DNA of 64,000 nucleotides, taken from Luidia sarsii (Eukaryota; Echinodermata; Asteroidea; Paxillosida; Luidiidae). The notes under the pieces are model-generated. The model ran no database searches. It saw only the letters and a list, made by a program, of their open reading frames with translations, and had not been told where the DNA came from. The stretch lies in contig OX465104.1 of assembly GCA_949987565.1 (NCBI GenBank), forward strand, positions 11,136,964 to 11,200,963. Reading direction: 5' to 3'. The position numbers and the translations under genes were made by a program. Shown one piece after another: positions 1 through 64,000 of the stretch (within the stretch, counting starts at the first letter, position 1; each line of letters starts with the position of its first letter).

Positions 1-94
1 CACCACAATCTCATGTCAGAGATACACGCTGACAACACAAACTACACTAGGACCTCATTTTGTTTGTTACAGGAAAGCAACACAACAACACAAG

Positions 95-120
95 TACATG
101 TACATGTACATGTACATGTA
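95..120. repeat. TACATG hexanucleotide repeat
   Basis: Four and a half copies of TACATG. The palindrome TACATGTA recurs singly through the window (for example near 11270, 24240 and 53050). Confidence 0.8.
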
Positions 121-2046
121 GGCCCTAGGAGGAATCAGGGGAAACAAGATGACCCTGTTGCCTAGCCAATGCATCCTGCACTCTGGTTACCGCGCTAATC
201 CGTCGGGTCATCGCCTTGGACGCGCAAGCCTCAGCAGTGGGTTCCTCATGGGTCATGGCCGAATGCAATCCCGGGTTTGGATTAGTTTGGATTAGTGTTA
301 GTTTTAACCGGTATTAAACAGACAGTCAGACAGTACATAGACAATGGCTCCCTCTAGTGGTGAGAGATGAGGGGACCAACAAAACAAACAACAAATAGAC
401 AAGCAAGACCACAAACATAAGTGACAGACTTGTTTGGCTGTGTCCACATTCAACAAACCACCGCTAGCAATTACTACGCAGCATCTATGGGCAACGGCTG
501 CAGCCACAACTAGCCAGACAGCTAGCCGCTTCCCACAGAAATGTGCATTGCAATAAGCGGTAGTTAATGAAATCGGACATAGCCAGCACAAACATCCACA
601 CACACAAATTGTCATGATGAGTATGGACATAGAATGAGGAAGTTGATGAGGTAGAAGACAGTAAAGAGTTGGAGGATGAGGAAAGGGGAAAGAGGAGAGG
701 GTAGAAATCTTATAACGACTACTATTTCAATTCTAATTCTATTCTCACTACAAATACTATTCACTAAAAAAAAATATATATATATATAATCACTGGCTAA
801 ACTAGATGTCACAAAACCTCTAATACAGTAATGGACATCCTAGGATTCAAAGAGTGGCTCTTAAATTCTTACTACTCAACTGATATTCATAAGAGTTGTG
901 TTAATACATGTATATTTGTACCTAGGCTATTCTAGCGATATTCATAATGATGGCTCTAATAACCTGATCCAAGTAAATCTGAACCAAATTAGATTTTGAG
1001 CACTTAAAAGATCTAACGTAAAGATCTAATTGAGTTACACACTGTGAACTATGGCAACTAGGACCACCCCAAAAACTTTGAGGCTATCTGTACAATGTAC
1101 ATACCGGTACTTCCTTGAGTAAAACATGCAAGCATTACTGTTGGTCCTACCGTTCCAATTGCATTAACCTAAAACCTCCATCCTGGAAACCTGATGTTAG
1201 ACCTGACCTTTTCGACTGCTCTAAAATCTATCTAATCTCCGGTGGCTATTCGCTAGTGGGTTTACCGCCTGAGCTACAAGCTGTTTCTTGGTCTGTTTCC
1301 ATTGTAAAAAAAAAACTTACTTTTTTGGCCGGGAGAAGCCAGATTACTTCTTCAGACAATCTCCGAAACTTACAAATCGATTACGGCCTTGCCGAGGGTA
1401 TTCAAACATTGTTTTTGGGGGGGGAACCACTGCATCTGCATTGAAAGGATACATCTTACGAGAACAGAGGGAAAAAAACAGAGACGGCAATGCAGAAATA
1501 TGACAAATAAATTAATTAATGTGATAAAAGATGACATGTAAAAAGGCAAACGTATAAGATAAGGTGTTGTTGTTTTTTGCCAAAAGTTGCTCTGAAACAG
1601 AGAGAAAAGCTTATTTTCAGGAGTTTGTGAAACCATTTAATGTGACAAAAGTACAGAAATGAGAGTGCCTATACATGTAGTAGGTTTCCAGTGGGCAACA
1701 ACAGGATGTTGTTATTCAAATGGAACAACTACATGTATTGAAGCAATGATACATCTCTCTCTCAAATGTGCAAGCAATCGTTGAAAAAAAGGCTATTCTT
1801 TTGGGGTTTTTCCAAAGCAATTTTGATTGAACTTTCAGTCCAGATATCGGAAATGATGTCAATTATTGACATGAAATCCCAACCGTCAACCTTTTCTAAG
1901 TCATTCTCTATCTGTTTGTCTCTCTCTTGCTGTCTTTAGGCTTCTCAGATAAACCAAGTAAAGACCTGAACAGGAGAGGCACTATCTACATGTATGAATA
2001 CATTTCTACCTTGTGGTTTTGAGTTTGTGTGGTATAGGAGAAGAAC

Positions 2047-2253
2047 CTACAGACTTGATTGTTTCCAAAACAGTGTCCTCGGTCCATCCGGTGAATAAGC
2101 AACAGACATAGCGTACAGTCCCGGAAACGACAAGTCCCTCAGTTCCTCCCTGAACCCAACAAACTCAACGTATGAGAGATCATCCTTTTGACACGAGGCC
2201 ACTACACAGCGTTCTGGACGGTGCTCACCTTCACTGGGAATAGACTGAAATCC
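2047..2253 (-). other. Weak candidate terminal exon downstream of B25
   Basis: After a TTTCAG, the minus strand is open for about 68 codons (SIPSEGEHRPERC at the start) to a TAG. The frame is phase 0 at that acceptor, which does not fit B25's phase 1 donor, so another exon would be needed. No domain is recognised. Confidence 0.12.
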
Positions 2254-2681
2254 ATAGACTGAGTCCATACAAACTGACAGGTAATTACTACACAAACTAC
2301 AAATGCACTACACGGTATGTCCTATAGGAAATACTACTGAACTCCTGAAGAAAATACGAACAAACAAAACCCTGATCCACAAATTCAAGATTCTAAAAGT
2401 CTAACAGAAAGGAAAGTGAAAGTATAGGGAGAGGAACTGTGATTTGGGGGAGGGAGGGGGGGGGGGAGAAAGAGGTGTTACCAGGGAAGTTGTTAGTCTA
2501 AAAAGGAGTATACAATCACATCCAATCATTAGATGTGTACATGGGTACTGCAATCTTGGAGAAGATAGAGTAGCCTGCTCAGTGTTGAAACCTCATCAGG
2601 TCCACTAATTTCCTGAGATTGGTTCGAAATAAAAAAAATATCTGAAGGGATTAAAATGCTTCTCACATCCCGACCCCCCTT

Positions 2682-2713
<32 letters not shown>

Positions 2714-3243
2714 TTAAGGACAATGGTGTGGGGGACCTGAACAATCAAAAGAGCTATTCCAGTTGAAAAAGAGTCCTTTGTGGACCTTTTATTAAGGCAA
2801 CCTTTGGCTTAAAGATCATAAGAGCTTGGCTCCATATAACTCCACCCAGTGTATTGAGTGCATAAAGAGCTGAGCGTTTACCATGGCCACATGTTTTGCC
2901 AAGAACCTAAAAGACGGGGAATGAAACTACAGTTGGACTACACAGGCCTCCCCCATCCAAGTCCCCTCCAAATTTTGACTCCAAATGAAGACAACACCGA
3001 AACGCACAACAAACCAACACAACAGGACAGCACACAGAGAGAGAGTCCACATGACTCAAGAGGAGACCACTCACAGAAACCCAGTGTTCACAATTATATC
3101 CACCATACATCTGCACCGACAAAGAAAAACAAACGATGAGAAGGGCTGCGACTTCCAATGAAATTGAGCCAAGTCCATTCCACACCCATAAAACAAACAA
3201 TAATGTGAAGCTATAAGGATTTGATTTGATGTTCTTCAAATAC

Positions 3244-23667
<20,424 letters not shown>

Positions 23668-23739
23668 CTGGGGGCAATTGCGAACCAGGAACACGATTAT
23701 GATGAAAGCTTGATGGGGCCATTTCATTGGGTTTTGTTA

Positions 23740-24045
23740 ACAGATTGTTTGATTGATCGATCGATTGATTGATTGATCGCTTGACCGACCGATCGACCGA
23801 CTGACCAACAAACCAATTGATTGATATATTGATTAATGGATTAATTGAGTGATTGATTTGATAGATCAAAAGATGGATGTATTGATCGGTTGTATTGGTT
23901 GATCAAATGGCAAGTCAATTAATCGATTGACTTGCCAAATCATCGGTTTTCCTATGTGATCGATCGATCCACTGACTGGTTAACTGATTCACTGGCTAGC
24001 TATTTTTCTTTAGCCAGTAAGTCACTAAGTCAGTAGATCGATTGA
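23740..24045. repeat. GATT/GATC tetranucleotide-rich region
   Basis: Interrupted GATTGATT and GATCGATC tracts just upstream of B1. Confidence 0.75.
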
Positions 24046-25254
24046 TTGCAAGTAGAAATCTACCACCACCGTAAAGTATGACTCCTAATCTACACTTACA
24101 TTACATACATTCTAAAGTCTTCCTGATGATGTCAAAAACCTGGAAGGGAAACTGAAATGAGCACATTTGGCAAACACGCACACGGACAAGATGCAGCGAG
24201 CTTTACAAACATCTGGGTGCTCACATAGAAGGCACATACATGTACATGTAACATTTGCAGCATTTAATGATAGCACAGGCTTGCCCGCATACAACATAGA
24301 GCACAAATAGTGGCAGCAACATAGAGCTGAGGACATCCTGCATAAGACATTCAAAACCACAAAGATATCAGATGATTCAATGTCTGTGTGGAGAGACAGA
24401 CATGGCCTGGGAAAATCGAGAGAATAGGGGCAAGGGGGAAGTGAGGGAGGGATTGGGTTGGGAGAAATTTCACGATTTAATTTTTGAAACAAACTTTGAA
24501 GGGGGAGGTTGGGTGGCCAGTAAAGGTGTCGTGAACAGTACCTGCAAGTGCACCTGTGTCTCAGTGGGTGAAGGAAAAAGAAAAATACATCTATCCAATT
24601 TCGTCTTTCGCACAGCGTTTGCGATGGATGTGTAAGCGTGACCCACACTAAAACTGGTGGGAAAATGCTGACCTGTCACAATTTTTGTTACCAAGAAAAA
24701 TCTTGACAAAAAACATACAGAAGAATAGGGCCGAAACATTTGAAAACATGATGCACTTTGAATTGAATTGAATTGAATTGAATTGAATTGAATTTCAAAG
24801 GTCTATTCAAGTTCATTAATTTCAGAGAAAAGTCGTTGAAGAAAAAGTGGAAGAAAATGCAAACCAATGAGGGAGCAGACCTATCAGTAATTTGTTCAGG
24901 GTTGCGCTCATACTCGGTTCAACTTGCACATGCTGAGAACAACCCAGAGGGTATGCTTGCACAACACCGAGCACCTCAAGGCCTCCCCTTGCCCTGTGGG
25001 CTCGTACCACTTTGGGCAGTGAGCTTGAGGTGGCACCGTCCGTGAGTATGCGTCAGTTCAAAATAGAAAAGGATAAAAAACCCAGAGAGACCCGAGTTTT
25101 GTTGAGAGTCTGGTCTCGGCCAAGCTTTAAAAGCACTCAACTGAGTTGTGGTCCTTGTACTCCGTAGGCACATTTTTGGATACTTGCGCTCGCACCTAAT
25201 CTCATAGACAGTGCAAACCCATGGGAGATAAAATGCCTAGTGTTTGTACCAACA

Positions 25255-25540
25255 TTTTTTGGCCCTGTATGATGAGCACATGCACTCACGGCTGAGTACT
25301 CACACTCGATCATATGACCAAGTACTCCTACTCATGGGCTAATATTCAAACCCATGGCCAAGTACTTACTCATGGGCATTTCCTCAAAATTTCCTACACA
25401 TGACAAAGTACTCATATTCATGGCCGCGATCTCTACCTCATGGCCCAATACATGTACTCATAACCAAGTGCTCGTACTCATGACCAAGCACTCATTCTCA
25501 TGCAGAAGTACTCAATACTTATGGAGAAGTACATGTAGGA
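25255..25540. repeat. Degenerate TACTCATGG minisatellite
   Basis: Repeats of AAGTACTCATACTCATGGCC-like units with variable spacing. Confidence 0.65.
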
Positions 25541-25870
25541 TAAATAGGTTTGCGGAGACACCATGTAAATTCTCTTTTGAGAGTAAGTGTGGTTCTGAAA
25601 AGAACCGGAGGAACTCGACGTTTCGAACAGTATACTCTGCTCGTCTTCAGGAGAATGCTGGATTCCAACTGGGAGTGGGGCTTATGTAGTGTGGAGAGGG
25701 ATCCCGGTGAGGGGATTAGCTCAGTGAAGGGTGAAGGCGGGAACTGTAAAGGCGGGAACAAGGGATGCTGCACAGGACTGTTCGAAACGTTGAGTTCCTC
25801 TGGTTCTTTTCAGAACCACACTTACTCACAAAAGAGAATTTACATGGAGTCTCCGCAAACCTATTTATCC
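25536..25870. mobile_element. Foldback element, same family, long version
   Basis: Inverted AGGATAAATAGGTTTGCGGA arms with a central segment of about 110 bp absent from shorter copies. Confidence 0.75.
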
Positions 25871-26799
25871 TGATATTCTCACCATGCAAACCTTCAAATC
25901 TCAGAAGTACATGTACTCGTGCTCATGGAGTCGTACTCAACCACAAAACAGCACTGCTCCAGTGCTCAGGTAGCTTGGCCAGACCTTCACAAGTCCTTAA
26001 AGCCCCTCCAGCCAGAGAGGGCGCACTAACTGTCTTGAAAATTGTTTGGCAACTGGCACCTCTCAGGCTCACACTTGCCGACAAAATGACATTAGTAACA
26101 CGGTGCCACTGTTAAACATTTTGAACCCACAATGTAGCCTTTCAAGTCTGTTGGATTTTTTTGGGTGGGGTGTCAATTTCTTCTTCTTTTTTTAAACTAA
26201 CGCATACTCATTTGAAAAACCATACTAAGACCAGTGCAAGGCAATTCTCTATCTACATGTATCTATCTGCCTTGGCAACAAACAGCCTGACATGAGACAG
26301 GCCACCTCACAATGTTTTCTTTTCTCAATTCCACAAAAATAATGAGAATTCAAAAACTACAAAAATATGAGAATTCAGTTACCTTGCAGTTTTTTATCCC
26401 TTGTGAGGAAAAACTTTGGCATTGGTTCACTTTGGGGGCGATAATTGCTGTTAAAATCTAAAAGATGTATAAAAAAAACCCACACACACACATGAAAAAG
26501 GTACAATCTGGATTGAAAATAGATAGCCTAAAGGAACTGAAATGTTTGTTGTTCCCTTGTTCATACCTACATCAACTTCCTTGTATCCGTGTTGAGTTTA
26601 GCTGTCTCAGTGACTGTTGGTGGGGGTTTTGTTTGCATCAGGTCTGGCAAGACATCCAGAAAAAAAGGTCTACATGGTGGCCATGTTTGCTGTCGCTCAT
26701 CCACCCAGTAGTGTGCTTCTCGGCCCAAGTCGTGCATAAGGGAGAGAAACAAGCTTCAGTCTTCAATGAAGGGAAATATGGACTGGATTGGAATTGGAC

Positions 26800-26995
26800 C
26801 CGAGACTGCTGGTATGTCAAGCCAGAGGTCTCGGGTTCAAGTCACAGTCCAGCTGAATTGGGAGGGGGAAGCATTTAAAAGCTTTTTTGGGGGGAAGAAA
26901 AGTAGCACAGAATTTGACTGGCCTAGGATTTGAAGCAGAGACCTCTGGCTCTTTAAACCAGAGGTCTCTGGTTCAGACTGAAGTCCATAAAGATT
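26800..26995. mobile_element. SINE family 1, head fragments in inverted arrangement
   Basis: CCAGAGGTCTCGGGTTCAAG appears, then an inverted GAGACCTCTGG arm followed by another direct copy. Confidence 0.45.
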
Positions 26996-27000
26996 AGGCA

Positions 27001-27219
27001 GGTCATATTCACCCAGCCTTGGCATTCTTCCCGCAAACGCTATTCTGCCGGTCCCCTTATTATAGTCTGATTGCCCAATTGTCATTTCATTATGGTTATG
27101 CATATTCATGTATGCTCTATACTATACGTTGGCCAATCAGAGTAAAGAGTGTTCATGAATATGCATACCATCAGCAGGAACGGTCTCCAGGAAGAATGCC
27201 GTTGCCGGGTGAATATACC
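27001..27219. mobile_element. Inverted-repeat element, 219 bp
   Basis: TIRs of about 30 bp (left starts GGTCATATTCACCC; right ends GGGTGAATATACC), with an inner palindrome around TGCATATTCATG. Confidence 0.65.
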
Positions 27220-27905
27220 ATTCCTACAGATTGAATGCCCCAATTTAAATAAAAATCTGTTTTCCTATCCTTTGCTTCTTCTAACCTAAACTTATCTTTA
27301 AAAAAGGTATGTCTACATCTGAATCTTTTTTATGTTTGTTGTGTTATGTTATTTTATGTGGGAGGGATGGGTTAGTCTGTTTTAATTTTTTTCGAAATGA
27401 GGCTCACATCAGTTGAAATGGAATCGGTTACTACGGCAACACTCTCCACAAACACATCACGTGAGAACCTCATTCCATTTGTATTTATTGTTTTATTCTA
27501 TTGAACGTCTACAGTCACCTTACACCCTTGGCCCCTGTACTAGTGCTTTCTACCCTATACCTATCCATGGGAATTGGTTATCAATTGTTACGTACGGGGT
27601 TAACTACAAAAAGAAAGAAGTTTAAGTCAAAAAAAGTAAACCAAAAAGTTGTGCAAAAAAATTAGAACACAATATTCCGATACATCTTGGTTAAAATCCA
27701 TCAGCCTATATAATATAGCATAATCAATGTTTACAACGACAAAAACAGAAAACAAACCCACAAAATTAGAAGAAAAAAACTGCCAGCCTACACCAAATAT
27801 CTAACTAAAAGGCGAAATGTGGGAGTGCAAAGAAAGTGTTGCCTATCTAGTAACACTAAATCAAAAGAAGAGTATACAATATATAATATACATGGTGAAC
27901 GTTAC

Positions 27906-28139
27906 CTTCCAGTTTACCGGATATTTTGTTGAAGGCATCGATGAAATTGTACCGTTGATAATGTGGCTTTGAAAATGCAATACGGTTCAAGCAGTTGTGG
28001 CTATAATTGGTAGTGTCAGATGCACTAAGTGGTCTAGTATCCTGTCTCCTGTACAGCTTAACTGCCCGAAATGGTGGGCAGCTTTCAATTAACATGGCAT
28101 AAACACTGCCGTCATATTGTGGAATCTCGAAATTAAGAA
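27906..28139 (-). other. Candidate non-EGF exon between the arrays (unrecognised)
   Basis: The minus strand is open for about 78 codons (IPQYDGSVYAML near its start, ending NKISGKLE plus one base) before a GTAACG donor in phase 1, the phase needed to join B1. The acceptor is unclear (CGAG or an internal CAG). I recognise no domain. It could be an upstream exon of gene B, part of gene A's downstream sequence, or chance. Confidence 0.2.
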
Positions 28140-28588
28140 TAGGATGGGGCGATGTGTGGATGGGGCGATGTGTGGATGGGGCAGTGTGTGGGTGGGGGTG
28201 TGACATGTGCTAGGCCTTTGTGGGATGACAAGCCTTACAGGCGTAATAATGGTGAATTAAAAATGGGAAGAATAAAACGAATTTCAACTTTTGTGAGTAG
28301 GGGGCATGGTCGTCCTAGCTGCCTCTTTGTGGCACGTTTACATTTAGCTTTAACTACTCTCGGCAAAAACAACTTGATCTACTTCTTTGCTTGTGAAACT
28401 GAATGGTGCTTCGCATGAATTTCATTTCAAGATGGCGCCATTCATTTCCATGTATGCAACAGAAGAGATAGCAACTGGTCTTTACAAGCTACAAAGTTTT
28501 ACAAGTAAAAAGAAAAATCTAATCTTATAAAAAAAAAAATCACAAAATGCAATTAAGAAAACTTTTCAAAAAGTATAAAACCGACTCC

Positions 28589-28594
28589 TTTAAT
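28589..28594 (-). promoter_or_regulatory. Possible polyadenylation signal of gene A
   Basis: The minus strand reads ATTAAA about 525 bp after the gene A stop codon. This is a common variant of the signal, but such hexamers are frequent in AT-rich DNA. Confidence 0.2.
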
Positions 28595-29119
28595 GTTGAA
28601 AAATGAAAATGAAATAAATGCCTCCTTTCCCTTATCAGTCTCAAAAGGTAAACAATTATAGATTATATACAGCTATTGAAAGGTGAAAAAAGCTGGTTTC
28701 ATATTTGTTTGGGAAAGAAATAACTAGAGCCTTAATCTAATACAATTTAAACAAAAAAACATAAAAATCCTAGGGAGGGGAAGAAAAAGAAAATAAGGAT
28801 TCTTTGAAAAGCAAAATCTTCATAAATTCCTAACCACTCCAGATAATATTCAAAACAAACTGACATTTGGCCAAAAAAAAGAAATATATCTCCGCACTGA
28901 TCAAAAGCCAATTGATGTAATTATAGTCTTGCAGCATAAAAATGGCAGAAACTCTTTGTTGGTTGTAGAGGAAGTCCCTATTGTGTCTGTGGTTGTTTGG
29001 GGCATCCAGTGGGAGAGGAGGGCTGTCTGTTTGTCTGTTTGTCTGTTTGTTTGTCAGTCCGTTTGACGTAGAGTTCTTGCTGGTGAAGGAGGAGAGGAGA
29101 GGGGGATGGGAGGGTCGGT

Positions 29120-64000
<34,881 letters not shown>

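Larger units (their letters stand above)
1..3243. other. Non-coding region left of gene B
   Basis: Apart from the TACATG repeat at 95-120, a T-run followed by a G-run near 2683-2710 and the weak candidate exon at 2047-2253, I see nothing supportable. It could be intron or 3' flank of gene B. Confidence 0.5.
23668..29119. other. Region between the two EGF arrays
   Basis: No EGF, CUB or signal-peptide exon is recognisable. It holds GATT/GATC repeats, an AATTG repeat (about 24750-24793), a TACTCATGG minisatellite, a foldback element, a SINE fragment, an inverted-repeat element and one candidate exon. About 28140-29119 is AT-rich with nothing identifiable. Confidence 0.5.

Noticed and set aside
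24470..24739. A minus-strand frame with a hydrophobic start as a signal-peptide exon for gene B
   Set aside because: The hydrophobic run is weak and no phase 1 donor in frame was found.
26465..26878. A 137-codon plus-strand frame
   Set aside because: Composition is non-coding-like and the 3' part overlaps a SINE fragment; no domain recognised.

Overview
The window is animal genomic DNA, most likely from an echinoderm or another ambulacrarian. All recognisable coding sequence is on the minus strand, in many small exons embedded in repeat-rich introns. I count 48 complete exons that each encode exactly one EGF-like module (45 of 114 bp, 3 of 111 bp), one partial EGF exon at the right edge, one CUB exon, and three exons of an avidin-like domain. 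The order EGF-CUB-EGF(n)-avidin is the architecture of fibropellins, the extracellular-matrix proteins of sea urchin embryos; that and the dispersed TACATGTA-type repeats are why I suggest an echinoderm. The species itself cannot be fixed from this sequence.

Reading along the minus strand (from high to low coordinates), gene A starts beyond the right edge. It runs through a partial EGF exon (63894-64000), a CUB exon (62279-62635), 23 EGF exons (61151 down to 33809) and three avidin exons (32573-32445, 31729-31531, 29180-29120), and ends in a TAG stop at 29120-29122. Every junction is phase 1 except the last, which is phase 2. The exons join into one uninterrupted reading frame.

A second array, gene B, lies downstream (23667 down to 3244). 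It has 25 EGF exons, also phase 1. Neither its start nor its end is recognisable here. It is either a tandem paralogue of gene A or a continuation of the same transcription unit by alternative splicing. The first nine modules of B are a distinct class: all carry an O-fucose consensus, most lack the O-glucose consensus, and they contain recently duplicated exon pairs. The remaining modules are mostly of the O-glucose type.

The introns are full of tandem repeats (GA/CT tracts, CCATCC, CCATA, CAG/CAA, GAGGGGT and longer minisatellites) and small non-autonomous mobile elements: two tRNA-derived SINE families, several foldback or MITE families (including a TTAA-flanked piggyBac-like family, a Harbinger-like element and a Tigger/pogo-like element), and one LINE C-terminal remnant. 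Several elements are nested, so relative insertion order can be read. I see no plus-strand gene, functional tRNA or rRNA gene, or CRISPR array. EGF modules are numbered A1-A24 and B1-B25 in transcription order. In quoted motifs the first residue of each module is omitted because its codon is split by the intron.
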